This document shows positions 1 to 14,000 of a stretch of DNA of 64,000 nucleotides, in pieces; the stretch's first letter is position 1, and each line of letters opens with the position of its first letter. Position numbers and translations under genes: made by a program. This DNA is from Setaria digitata (lineage: Eukaryota > Nematoda > Chromadorea > Rhabditida > Setariidae): assembly GCA_003640385.1 (NCBI GenBank), contig RCAB01000053.1:62001-126000 (forward strand), given 5' to 3'. The notes beneath the pieces were generated by a model that saw only the letters and a list, made by a program, of their open reading frames with translations, made no database searches and was not told where the DNA came from.

Positions 1-435
1 GCTGCATCAATATATGCATACTCATCCTGAAAATTTATCTCTTCATTTCTATAGAATAAAGTTGAAATTTTACTCTTCACAGGGCGTTTTTTAATTTTCC
101 CCAATTTCGAAACTAGTTTAATGCAAGAATATTCAAACTTATAGTTAATTACAATGTTGAAATGCCTTGACCTCAGGTACTAAAAAAGTTTTGTGATATA
201 CTGTAAATATCAACAAACAGTTTCACAATAGGACAGAGACGTGTCGCTCTTGAAAGCGTTGTTTTTAGAATATCAAAATATTCCAGTCAATCACCCACTG
301 ATATCATATCAGCAGCTGGAACCACTTAATTTCAGCTAACTAAGAGCATTTCCTTGAAAACCCGCTTATGGTGATCTTACTAACTCTTAGTTAGTGATTT
401 CTTCAGTTCGAATTTCGTTATCGGAACTGTAATAA
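1..435. other. 3' flank of zinc-finger gene, no gene seen
   Basis: No open frame or exon with paired splice signals is visible. It lies just past the stop codon of the minus-strand zinc-finger gene and probably holds its 3' UTR and downstream DNA. Confidence 0.4.
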
Positions 436-3031
436 TTAAAAACATACGATGCTTTGACTGCCAAGACTGCTAACTGTTGACATACAGTGTCGAGACTGAT
501 TTCGATGTCGGCGTAATGCTAGCATTGACCTGTAAGAAATGTTCACCAGAAAGTAAATTCTTCATGGAGTAAAAACTGGAACTTCTCAAGTAGCAGTGGT
601 AATTATTCAGTCATTTCAAACGCCAGTACTCTGGATCCTTACGTACCTAAAGGATGCGCAACATTTCGCACATAATATCCCAGAATCCTTGGAATGTAAC
701 TCTGCGTGCTTCCTCAACTCCGAATCATTGGAAAATCGTTGCGGGCATATTTCACATTGCAATGATATTTGTTCCAATTCATTGTGTTGAGCAATGTGTC
801 GACTCAGGTAACCGCGTGTCGGGAATTGCAATTTGCATTTGCGACATTGGTATAACTAAATTTTTGATTTTCAGCATATTTTGGTACAAGTTTTCGATTT
901 GCACAGAATTGCGAAAAAATTCTAAAAAAATATATAGAAATGCAACTAAGAATCAGAAACAGTAAAATCATTTCGTGAAAAGTTGACAAATTTGTAAGAT
1001 TCGATGATCATATCAGATTACCGAACCAGTATGTTGTATTTAACTGTACTTTTCCTATAGCAAGTAATAATGCACTGCTAAAACCACATAACTCTGCAGC
1101 TGTTTCATTCATCCGTTTTTATGTAAGTTCGCGTTACGTGATACGTGAGTAATAATTTCGAATTATCGAACATTTATCATTTCTTCAAAATTACCTTATT
1201 CCTAAACTTTTGCAAGTAATTGTCAATAACAGCCTGTTCTAAAAATCGTTTTGGGGCAGTAGCTTCGCGCAGTTCGATTTGTTGCTTTACGGTCAAAACT
1301 TCCGGCGTAACTGCTTCAACCGGAATACCAATCTGGCCAGTGCATTGTTGGAGTGGTTGAATTGGAAGTGTGAAGTTTGGTCTATCACTGCAGTGATAAA
1401 TATATCGTACAAACAAACGTATTCTTTTTATGGGTTGGAAATAATCAAATAAAATATGTAAATATAAGTGTAAATATATAACGCATTGTTTGTCTATTTA
1501 CTTATTTGTAACTAAAAGAGATTCGTTTACAAGCTTATAAAATGAATCAAATCAAATGGACATAGTAAGATTAAATTTGAAACTTTACAAGTATATTGCA
1601 TTTTATTATGATTGATATAATTGTACTGGCGTAAATATTTTAAAACCTTTAAATTATTTATGTTGGTGACAGTTGCTACATCTGTAGATGATTAGAAAAA
1701 CGGGAAATATTTTAGGTTAGCATTCAGGAAAGTGGCAAAAAATAGAAAGATATTAATATTTGAAAAAAAAAAAACGAAAGGTTAAAATGTAATCTTTTTC
1801 TTTCCAGACAAAACTACAGCTGTCAAAATAAGCTTAAAGACCTGAAAAGGGGGCCAAAGTCAGGTGGAGGAATTCTTTCCGACGTTTGCTGTAGCGACAG
1901 TTCTCGTGTATCGAAGAGGTGAGACTGATTTACTGCCAAACGACACATCAGGCGTTTGTTGAACGGTCTGCAACTGAGAGAAATCATTTTCATGAGAAGT
2001 AAAAAGAAAGAAAAAACAAAAGGAAAGGAGACAAATCATTAACTGACAAATTGCCATTTTTGGTGCGATCTGGACATTTGTGCTGGTAAAGATTTGATCG
2101 AAACTTGTAAGTCTGAAAAAGAAAACTATCATCTATAAATAAAGCAAGAAGTAAATTAAAAGCAATGGCTTATTGTCTGGTACTACAAGATAGATTCATT
2201 TTATAATGATATTACTGAGATAAGCAGTAATGGGAGGCTATGAATTTTTTAGTTATATTTTATAAATCATTTAAAGTCTAAGCCATAAGGAACCTGCAAG
2301 ATTAAATCTGAATGAGACAAGGCGGAAAATGAAATGAGGTGATTAAATAAAAGTAATGAAAATGGAATTGATTGAAATATTTTAGCCGTATCACTCTATT
2401 CTGAGATTAACAGTATTTAATACCTAAATTAAATTCACACAATTTATGCATTTCATCCTATTAGTAATAATCTAATACTACTATAAGATACTAGCAAATT
2501 TATACGTTTCAGAACAATATCCTCTGTGCTCTAAAATTCTGAGCGAACCGAGAGTTTAAGAGTTATTTAGTATAGGTTTCTTTCTCTCCCCTGGTGGATG
2601 CAATAAATTAACTAGTCTAATTAAGCTGAATGGTAGTGCGAAAGAGTAATTAGAATGAACTTATGGAAGTTGCATGGAACATTAAAAGAGAGACAGAAAT
2701 GAGGAGAATATCCGCTGGGAAATAAAAATGTCTCAGAAATGGCGCATGCTCTCACAACTTGAGGTGGAGAAGCATTTTTACAGTATGACTTCTACAGATG
2801 CAACTGTCAATGAAGCGAAGAACCAACTTTGTAGCAGAATTTGCATCTGAATGGCCGATCGTTGGAATGCTTCACAGCGTGTTGTTTGAGATACCACACG
2901 GAATTAAATAACTTGCCACAATCTTTGCAGGCACACTGTTGATTCTTTTCTAAAGTTATATTGACACTGTCCACTTCCGTTGGACAGATTACAACCGGAG
3001 GAGGTGGTACGGTTGTTTCTGTCGGTTGATT
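436..3031 (-). CDS. C2H2 zinc-finger protein, 5' end not resolved
   Basis: Minus-strand exons that join in frame: 2828-3031, 2044-2112, 1942-1973, 1195-1387, 647-855 and 436-529, with a TAA at 436-438, giving about 266 residues from the first exon seen. Five zinc fingers are readable. Finger 1 (CKDCGKLF...H...H) is followed directly by finger 2 (CKFCYK/TYKF...H), which is split by an intron and closes as HKC instead of H-x3-H. After a linker come finger 3 (CRKCKLQF...H...H), finger 4 (CEICPQRF...H...H) and finger 5 (CAKCCASFR/SM...H...H), the last split between exons 647-855 and 436-529. This is the domain set of a sequence-specific DNA-binding transcription factor in the nucleus. The 2+3 grouping around a linker is as seen; no orthologue is named. 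The join 1942-1973 to 1195-1387 uses a weak donor (GTTTGG) and is the least sure. The start codon and any further 5' exons were not found upstream of 3031. Confidence 0.8.
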
Positions 3032-5885
3032 CTGTAATGCATGAATGCTGACGGATTCGGCTTTTCATTTAACGTTTTAGGTTTCCTTTCTTCATAAAAA
3101 AATAAAAAGCATAGAATACAAACATTTCAACTAAAAGTGCGGATTGATTAACAGGTTGGTGTTGCTACTGCTCTTTAGAGGAGTAATTATTTAATTAAGG
3201 TATACTGCTTGGATATTCTAGTACATACCACTGTTCACTGTTTCTCTCAGTTTAATCTTACGGAAGAAACCTTTGCCAATGATGACTGCCTTATGCATGC
3301 AATACAAATTTTGATTCTGGTGAAAATTGTTATAGAAATATTGAACAAATGCTAATTAAATAAAAAGCTTACGAACTAATTACATAGTGTAAAAAAGACT
3401 CAATTTATGACCAGACTTCACTTAAACTTTCATCAGATCGCCGTAAAAATTGCAATTACCATTCGAACATCATTCAAGTTCAGGTATTGCTGCTCAATCT
3501 GCATCATTGTGCCAGCTGATCGACGTTCTTTCAGTAAAATTTATCAACTTTAAATTCAGCGTTTTCGTCGCATCTTTTCTTTACTACCACAAAAATCTCC
3601 TGGAGAAGTTAAATTCATTGAAATTATTTTCATGGGATTCAGAACGCAGAAAAAGGCGAATAGTGTCAGCATATGATCATATAGCAATTTTTTTTTCTAA
3701 ATGTCTTGCTTTTGTTATTTGTGGCTCAAACAGTTCAGAAGAAAGTTTAAAAATAATGAAAATAAGTTATTGATATATACAAAGTAAGCCCGATTTTTTC
3801 AAATTAACATCTTGGTTTTGAATTATGCCGAAATTTTAATTGAAATTGTTTATAGCGAAGTTTTCGAACTACAAGTCGAAAATGAAAAAAAATGTTTTGT
3901 TAAGTAGAGCATGAATATTTTCGTCAGTGTGGCATGAGGAATCTTCACGACGACGATGTTCTGAAGGCAGTTACAGTTGCTATTACCCTAAAAATGGCAG
4001 CTGCTCAGATAGAATCAGGAACTTTAATTAACTATTAAATACTTCACTCAAGCTATTATCTAGGAAATACTTTCAGTAGTATGAAGTTCTCATTTGATTT
4101 TTATTAGTTTTTCGGTTCTTTTGCATATCACGACAAACACTTAAATTTAAAAAAATGTGGAAAAAAAGCGAAAAGAAAAAATATGGCAGTAGTCATTAAA
4201 TGATAATATGAATTTGACAAATTAATTGGCAATTAAATCAATTTTATGATACACCGAAACGTACAGTTCCATAAACCGTTGCTTATGAACACAAATGAGA
4301 ATTTGTGGGTGAGTGATATTTCACAGAAAAATTTTGTTTATATTGTACTACTGATAACTGTTGAAGGAATGGAACAAATGAAATGGAAAACTCTTTCGGC
4401 TCATTAAGAAATCGTTCTTTCTGTTTCCAAAATATTGCATCGATTACTTTCCGAGAAAAGGATTATGCATCATTCCGTTCCCAGAAAAAATCCTCCTGAA
4501 GTGTTCTTAACCCATGAATAATGAAAATATAAAATTCATTAACGCACAATCGATAAACGACTAAACACTCGCATCAATAATTACCGCTTCAAAAAGCATC
4601 CTTTCTGAGGTGTCGCGAATGAAATTTGTTTTGGAAAGTATTGAAATCTCCGGCATGCACCATATTTATTTGTTAATATGATGAACTCAAACTACAGCAT
4701 ATAAGAATATAATTCAAATTGTAGTTAAAATCAGTCAGCAAAGAATCATAGTGACGAAAAATGAAACAAGTTATTTCTGCAGCAGGAACTCCTAGTACAG
4801 GCTCAGGGTCATTAATTGGTAAGATAAGGTGCGGGGTAAAAGATTCGTTGAACAATTAAGTAATGAACAAGGTATAATAACAAAAAGATATTTCGATAAC
4901 ATGATATCTACTTGATTGTAGATATGATGCGATTTATCAGAAATTCAACTAACCAGTTTTAATCCTTTAATCCAAGCATAATTACTTCAGTAAAAATTAA
5001 ATATATATGTCGTCAGATCAAGTGCTAATGCCGGTTTTCTACTATAGAAATTTGACAAGAGTTTTGGTGAAAAAAAGTTTTTCTGAAAGATCACGATCAA
5101 ACTTGGGAAAGGGATATTCAAGCCGGAAATAGAACGTTCATGTCTCAGAGGAATTTTATTTGATTCAATTATTAAAATAAATTAGCAAGAGTATTTCAAA
5201 AGTAATATTGGAAGGCTCAGCTGTCTTTAAAAACTTATGAATATTTTGTTAAAAATGATGAAATAATTGAGCAGTCATGCGTATTTTGCATTTCAGACAA
5301 ACTTAATATTTAAAAAAAAAAAATGGTTGTCGTGAAAAAGATATCAAGCGAACTGGTGTTTGACAATAATACGCATTTAAGAGAGATACGAAGGGAGACA
5401 AGAATAGGTTAATTAAACCCTTCAAGTTATTAGTTTTACGATACATTTCTGTTTTTCAATTTTAACACTCATTTTTACAGTATTATGTCTAAAGACAATA
5501 CATATTGCAAATGAAAATGCAAATCCAGTCTAGATCTCTTCAACTTTATCCCCTATTCATTTTAATTATTATTAACAATAATAATAATCGATTCACTGGT
5601 AAAAAACTTCGTGTTCTGATATGATAAAGGGACTGACTGTTTGAATGATCCCAATCATCTTTTTAAGGATAATAAGATTAGTTGGATTCATGCCTGGCTT
5701 CCAGCAAACTCGGTTCATACCGGCCTATAGCCAGCTTATATATTAACTTCTGCATCGTTGGTTAAATTGATTCTGTCTTCAACATTTGCGATGTAAATTT
5801 CAAAACTAATGTTGCATAGACTAATACTAGTACTGCTGTGGACTATTTTGTTAAGATAATATTAAATAATACTATTAAACAACAT

Positions 5886-6083
5886 TATTAAATAATAATA
5901 ATAGTAATAATAAATAATGATAATAAATAATAATAATAATAAATAATAATAATAAATAATAATAATAAATAATAATAATAATAAATAATAATAATAAATA
6001 ATAATAATAATAAATAATAATAATAAATAATAATAATAAATAATAATAATAATAATAATAATAATGATGATAATAATAATAAT

Positions 6084-6152
<69 letters not shown>

Positions 6153-6174
6153 TAATAAATAATAATAATAATAA
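5886..6174. repeat. (AAT)n microsatellite
   Basis: About 290 bases of AAT/AATAAT units broken by occasional AATG or AATATT steps. Because the unit has three bases and lacks stops in one reading direction, it gives a false 100-codon Leu/Ile/Tyr frame on the minus strand. Confidence 0.95.
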
Positions 6175-7969
6175 AACTCATCAAAATCATTCCGAATTTA
6201 AATTTTTACACATTTTCTAAACCTAAAGAACTAATTGCACTGAAAATTTATAAGAGAATTGCAGTATCCGATAACAAAAATTTGTTTGCTTAGTAGAAAT
6301 TTGAGCTTGTAGCCTAATATTATATACTGAAGATAGTAGACAAAACAAATCTAATAGTCATTATGTGACTCTGACTTATCAGTTGACTGCTTATAAAGAA
6401 ATCCACCAATATTTATAGATAATTTTTGACAAAATCTGACTCCTCCTCATACGTAAGGTTATTTGAGGTCATTGTGAAGGTGATTATTTGGAGGACATTT
6501 GAGGGCAAACAAGACAAGTCTTGGGTAGACCACAAAGTGAAGTTGGTGATAGATCTGATCACTGATAAGCTCTCACTTCCCTACGAATTACTTTATCGAC
6601 AAAAGGGCATCTCAATTACTGTCCATAGAGACATATATGAACATTCCATTCTAATTACCCGCTGTATATAATCCTCGCATGCTCTCTAGACGAAGATTAC
6701 AGTCAAGAAATAAATGATTATTGATGATGGGTACGATGCTATCTGATTTGGGTAGGAAAGGTGATGAAGGGTAAAGAGGAAGGTTAAATGAGTTATCGTA
6801 GGTTTTCTTCAAAATAATCAATCACCCATATATCACCAAAGATAAGATCAAATTCTAAACTGGGTATTCTTAAATAACCCTTTTAGATTCACGGAAAGGT
6901 TGACCACCGAAAGATATGAAATAAAAGCTGGAAGTGCAGATGACATAAAATTTAACAGTTTGATAGCGAAAATTAAATCTACCTCACCGAAATATCAGTG
7001 GAAGAAATATTTCAGTACAACCCAGTGCGGGAAATATTTTGAAGCTAGTATGGAAGGAGGGGAAGAACCAAGTCAATTCAAAGCTCATTCCATAGTTTTA
7101 TGACTAGCTAAGCATACCAAACAGGAAAAGGTAGTTTATCTCACTTTGCTTGGTTCACTTAGCATGCTAACAAGTCTTCTCTGTTGTTTAAGGCAGAAGT
7201 CCTCAAAATGTTTCCAAACTTTGCCCATGAAAAGTTTCCGTTTCTCGGAAAATACAAACTACGAAGGTTGTTGTGAGAAAAGTTAAAAATTTCGAAAAAC
7301 AAAAAGGGAATTTTATTATTAAGGGATGAGAAAGTAACTTTCCATAGTAAAAAGAAAGTAAACAAACTAATAAATAAGAAGTGAAAGAAACAAACGACTG
7401 CTGGAGCAAAAGCTACCAAAAGTCAATTTGTCAGAGTTAAAATTAAACTTAAAAAAAAATTGAATGCTGCTGTCATTGTAATAAAAACACTTAAGTTTCT
7501 CTTATTGGAAGTTGTAAACACGCAAATATCATATATCATAAGTGACTTGACTGGTTTTCACTGCAAGTAAGCCCTTCTCAGCTAAACAGAATCAATTTCT
7601 AGTGCAAGCAACCAGAAAACCACCGTTAATTTGTGCATGTATGTGTGTCTGAGAGAGAATTCATCATTCCTCCTAGCTTACTTAAAAAAAGGAAAGATAG
7701 AACGAGAATTGGTTCGATGATGCATTACGGAGTAGCGTTAATTCCTTCCACTCATCACTTCTCCTTCATGAATTATCTACCCGTAGTGGAAGTGTTACTT
7801 TTGCTTTTAAAATCTTGTAAAACGACATTTTTCTACCAAGTTCTTGAACATATGCCTTTCAGAAAGTAACAAGAATAGTCGAATAATTTTTTTTACAGTA
7901 TGAGAAGGGAATGGAATCGACCATTATCCGGAAATTTCTGGATTGATGGCCGATTTCATTTTACTTTTT

Positions 7970-8026
7970 ATTTTATATATATATATATTAAAATAAATAT
8001 CTATTTATATATATAAAGATAGATAT
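7970..8026. repeat. AT-rich (TA)n low-complexity tract
   Basis: A run of alternating TA dinucleotides, then ATATAAAGATAGATAT-like sequence. Simple-sequence DNA with no assigned function. Confidence 0.6.
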
Positions 8027-11000
8027 TCTATCAGTTTCTTAATTTCTAATTCCACCATATTTTCAGTATTTTAGCAAAAAAATTCCCTGTCATAATTTAT
8101 GTTTTCCCTTTATTTTATTTCATTCTTTGTTTCTCAATTTTCTGAACAAGTGTTTTTTTCCAAAACAGCTAAAGTGCTAGTTCGTCTTTTAGACACAATT
8201 GAAGGAAAATGAAAAGAAACAATGGACAGTAAGCATTACATTTGAAAAATTCATTTTGGAAAAGGCAAGCCTTCTGACCCTCCTCATAGCAAAAGAGTAA
8301 TTTTATGGTTGTTGGAAAGTAACTAATAAAGGACTATTTAGGAAATGCACTGATATCGATGCATTTGATTTTTAAGGTACAGAAGAGCTTTTCCGAGGGA
8401 ACTAAGATATTTAAAAAACAAACAGTTTCAGAATCTGTTATAGAAAAAGCAAATCCTGTATAGCCTCTTCTTTCAGATAAAATAGCTTTGCATCTAACAA
8501 AGAGGCAGAAAAAGAATGATCAGAATTGGAAATTCAAATAAATTTCAGAAAGGTACGCAGGTCTTTAGACTCACAAAGATACTAGGAGTAGTATAATTAG
8601 ATTTGACAGTTAATGTTTCTTGTATCTTATGCAATTACAAAATCAGAAAATGATGTGCAATATTGCTCACACTGTTTTAAGAAAGCATTCAAATATTAGG
8701 ATCATTGGTACTAACATTAATCAGTCGTAGAAGAATTATAGCCAAAGAGGACGATGACTGTTATCACTACTAGAGCAGAAGCATTTGTTGTTTTTCCTTT
8801 CAGAAATGAAATTTTTGGTTTTTAAAATAACAAAATGGAAGGAAGGCAGAGGAGAAGGAGGGAGAAGAGGACTGAAAGGGAAGTAAGTTCAAGTGGTCAT
8901 CACTGCTTCATCCCTTTAGCCAACATTTGTCCGCCACCCCAATGAAATCATTGCATCTTCAACAAAGTGTAATTCTTCTGCTTCGTCTTTTCGGCACAAT
9001 GCAAAAATGAGGCAATTTCGTTCATCTGTATGAAACAGGCTCGACTGCTACTGTTGTAATCAACAGCTACCACAATACTTAGTCTAAGACATGAATTAAG
9101 TTAGATAAGCTGTAAATAAGCCAAGAAAATACACACTATATATTCAACCCAACGATAACCCAATGAGTAGATTCAAATGAGTCAGTCTCTTTATATTAAC
9201 AGATGCAGCATGTACCTGACCATGACATGCCATGTTCAGTATGATTTTGAAAAAAGTTCACTTTGCAGTGAAAATAAGTCCCAATTAAAGCACTAAAACA
9301 AAAGGCTTCTTAAAAAGACAACTGAATTCTTCAAAATTTCCTTTTGTTTTTAAAGGAAAGCCGTTTGGTTCTGATATAGTTTCAACCTAAAATGTGATCA
9401 AATATCTTAAAAATTTTAGAAATTTGATTAAAATCTAGGGCAAATACGGTGATACGGTATCAACGGAAGTGAAAATTTATGGAATAGGGGCGCAAGAAGA
9501 AACGACTGGAGAGAGATATGGTAAAGAACTTCTTAACATTGTATGCAGAAACAATAAATCAGCTAGCACTATAGAGAAATAGCTGATAACAGATATAATT
9601 ACGGCTATTAAAGTGTATCAGAATTAAATGCAATCAGTCTACCACGACTTTTGCAGAAATTTTGATGTGGCGTGTCAAGACTTTAACCGAGGATTCGATA
9701 AGACAAAATTTTGTTTTAATAGTATTTTAGTAAGGTTACTGTCAAGCAAATATTTTAGAAGTTTTTAGTTAGACGAGAAAAAAATGTTGAAGTTAAGGAA
9801 TCTAGGAGTCAAATTGAATGATAATATTATATTGAAAATGAAGTTAAATCCAAATACCTATGAACTGATTGGAACTCTAACAAAGTTTAAAACTTTTTAA
9901 AAAAGTTACCTATGCAACTTGAAGGATGTAATACGTTTTCAAAGCAGCTACCGTTTAGAAAAGTTGTTCCTGCTGATAGAAAACCAAGAAAAAAAGTGTT
10001 TAAAATTTGAAATTGTGGTAAAATGAAGTTTATAAAAGAGGGAGGATCTCAAAGGGTCTATCATTTAAGAAAGGTTGCAAAATGCTTCCCGTGTTGATTA
10101 ATTATACCTTAAATCAATTGAATAAATCATTTTCAACGCTGGGCATCGAAAAATGAATGTGATTAGTTCTTGCATGTCTCCTCCTTCAACCTCTGTCTGC
10201 TCAACCTAATGATATGATTGTTCCGAAGAACAATTTATTATCATCACAGAATTGGAATTGCTACAATATTCCCTGGGAATATTCAGTAAATTTGCTATAA
10301 AGCACAGATTCCATCTTAGAATCAAACTGATATATCATACCGAGAGAGCAACAGAATTGAAATCCATAAAAAACGAAAAGTATCTTTGATAATACGAGAT
10401 GAATGTATGAACAAAAAAAGGTTATAATTCGAGAGAGAATAGTAAAATCAACGAATGACTTCCGCGAATGATAGTATCATATTTACAAGAAAAAAGGATG
10501 GAAATGTTAATAGGAAAACAGCAAAATGTTCCATCTGCGTGCAGGAAAAAGATAAATCTTGATGGAAGCCATTTTCAGGATGTATAGTCGGCGGACAAGC
10601 CATCGTAGTACAACGTATGGCTTGTATTTTTTTGGAAAGCATTAATCTTTCATATCAAGTAATACTTCTAAATACTTTACAATACTATACTAAAGAAGAT
10701 GAAGAGGAGGAAAAGAATGCAAGATGGATGGAATCTACGTACAGCAAATCCCGATATCCTTTCCAGATACTTCATTCGAGAATGCATCTCTTATGATACT
10801 TTTCAAATAGCACACAAATTAACAAGAAACAAATAATTTCGTAGACATTCAGGAAATTCATAAATGAAGTTTAGGGAGAAATTGAAGTGAATAAGACTAG
10901 AAACTTTCTTTTACTATATGTTTGTAAAAATTATCAACAATCAGTTAATTTTTTATGTGATAAAGAAGAAGCTCACAAAAAGTAACTATTGGAAAATTAA

Positions 11001-14000
11001 CAATTGAGCAATTAATGATATCTAATGAAAAACCGAAACTATTCGATTGTAAAATTTGAAAAAAATTATTGAAATTTTTTTAAAGATTTGGAGAACAAAT
11101 CAGTTTTCTTTTACCAACACCAATTCATGAAGAGTAATACCAGAGCTTTGAACCAATACAGAAATTTCGATCCACTAAGAGGATACTGATAATTTCAGTT
11201 AGAACTGTTACCATTTTTATCAGACAAGATCACTACTTACATGTTTCAACTGATTTTATAATAAGACTTTAGATGAGGAACACTTGCATATATCGCATTT
11301 TCTAAATTAATGGGAAGAAAATTACTGCGAAAAACGAAAAAAGACGGTGCTAGCCTAATTGTTTACATCTATCCTTCGTTCATCGTGGTATCAAAGATGT
11401 CAGAATGGTTGGTTGGATAAGGGTCGAAATACGAAGAAGTATGTTCCCGGAAGCTGCAAGTAAATTGAGAAAATAAACTTCTGTCTTGTAGCAGCGACTA
11501 ACCAGCTGTAGAATGAATGATAGAGCACTGATAAGAATCCGTTCCTTTCGAAGGTCTTGCTATGGGCACGAAGATTCGTCAATAGATATTCTTTATCATA
11601 ATTTTATCAGCACTTACTTCTCTATTAAGTCGAAAGAAATTAGTTAAATTAGTAAATAATATGCAACATATAATAATAAATGATCATCTTTGAATGATAT
11701 GTTAAGTGGCAGTAAACGCAGGATCACGTAACAAGAAAAAAACACGTGAAAGGATAAACATGAAAGGAAGAAAAAACCGCAACATACATATTAAGATTTT
11801 GAGTTCCTCACGGATCGCAGAAATTTCGTTTTGTCAAGTGCTTTCGAAAGCAAATTATTTTTGTTTAAAAAAAAGATTGAAAAAGCGTCTTGTTAAAGAA
11901 ATTTGGTTAAACAAACCCAAACGGCAATAAAATGTTTGTAATAACTAAAATTTAAAGCAAATTATACATGCCATGGTATTAGCACACTGAAAAATTAGGC
12001 CAAAGCTTCGCGAAAAAATTTATAGACGGACGCAACTGGTAGTGATATATTACTCGTTCTTCTATTTTGACGCTTTGTAATAACAAAGGTAAATGGTGCG
12101 TAAATAGGCAGAAGATGCAATCTGAATCCATTCTGTGGAACTGGAATGATTCTTTGTAACATGAAATCAGGCAATTGTTTATACTTCTTTACTGTTCTAG
12201 TAACTAGCCAGCATTAATTACCGGGAAATAATGATTTCCTATTGTTTCCTCATGTTGTCTATCCAATTTTGATGCGATATTAATAATTTTTTTTTCAGTA
12301 GTTTTCTTCAATTAAGTTTTATGGAATACATTGAAACAGAAATAGAGAAGTTTACTCCCCTCCCCCCCACATCTACTGATTAGTTGATGATAAGATTCTT
12401 TTCAGTGACTAAATTCTATGCTGACTTTTGGTGACGAATTTACAATTCATTTCAAAGCAATTAAGAATGAAACGAATTCAATAAATAAGCCAGCTATTTA
12501 TATTTCGTATAAATTCATAAGTGAAGAAATCAGAGGGACATGTAAAAATGATATTATAATGTTGTGCCAGTCACCAAAGCCTCAAAACGGTAGAAGAAAA
12601 TAAGTTGCTATCATCGGTTATGTCCACTACTTTTCCTCCTCCTTCAGTCATTTTCATTTTCGTTTCTATGCAACCATTTCTTATTTGGGTTCTACTGATT
12701 CTTCTCTTGAGCATCATTCAGTGAACTGTGACTTGACATAATGTTAGTCAATAAGTTTTTCTTTTCTTTTTGCTCTTTAAAGATTAGGAAATGATGTTTT
12801 GAACATAACACCAGAGTGTTGTGACGCATTTTTGAAGGATACAATATTCTTTCATGTCATTTCCTTCCTCCAAATGATATCTGTTATCATACGTGAAGTT
12901 TACTACCAAGCAATCTAATATTATCTTAAACAAACTTTAAACAATTATCAGAAAGGCTGACATTAGCAGTTTGTTAAGCTTAGACAGTTAAAAATTTCAT
13001 GAATTCAATAAATTTTAGTCTTCTCCGGAAGAGAACCATGACTTGGTTTTTCATTAGGACATGTCCTAAATAGTAGTCATAAATCGTTCTGCGTAATACT
13101 GGTCGGTTGTCTAATTAACATAAATATACTATATACTACATCTAGCGAGTGGCGTACAGATTAAACACGGCACATTCATATTCAACTCAATTCATTTATT
13201 TAACTTTAAAATTTAGGAGTATTTGAATGGACATTATAATTATTTGTACTCGTGAGTTTTAAGAGGAAAATCTTTGATGCTGATTATCATTCGTTCAGAG
13301 AGTTTTTACTAGAAGGATCACTGATGGCTGATATAAAACTGTTCTTTTACCGAAAATACACTGCTTGAGTTATCAGAAGATTCGAGCAATCTCATTGCAG
13401 AAGAAAAGCTGCCGATAAACAAAATTGTCCACTAGATGAAATAATCACCATTCAAAACGGAAGCACTTAAAGGCTTTCATACGCATAATGTACCTTTCAT
13501 ACGAAATTGAAATCAATTTGAATTGACAATCAAAATGACTGTGAGATGAATTAAAAAACAATTTGTTCAAATGCAAAGAACACTGAACTGCAAAAGGATC
13601 AGAGGTGAAAATGGTTAAATATTAAAGGAAGAAATGGATGGAAAATTTTAACTAGAAATAAACAAAGGATTGCAGAGAAGAGAGGACTAATCAATGAGGC
13701 CTTCAGGAGGACTAAAATGGTACTCACTGGTCATTGCTTCATGTCCATCTAGCGGTTAGTCCATTAATGACGCAACCTCCTTTGCTGCACCCTCCAAGGC
13801 TTTAGCCACCTCAATGTGCGATGCTTTGTGATTCCCAGAGGTAGGATAAAGCTGTCAGTCAGCTGTTGCGGAATTTCGGACACTGCTTTCCAGTAATTTC
13901 TGACCAGCAAAAGGGCACAAACATAGGGATGGGACGGAGCCAATCCAGGGGTTTGTGAGGTAGAATGTTCCAAGAAAGAAAAGCGAGAAATCAAAATTTC

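Noticed and set aside
4758..4820. Possible plus-strand exon between a TTCTGCAG acceptor and a GTAAGA donor
   Set aside because: Splice signals are good but the peptide is about 15 residues, has no partner exons and no recognised similarity.
5888..6190. 100-codon Leu/Ile/Tyr frame on the minus strand
   Set aside because: Produced entirely by the (AAT)n microsatellite.
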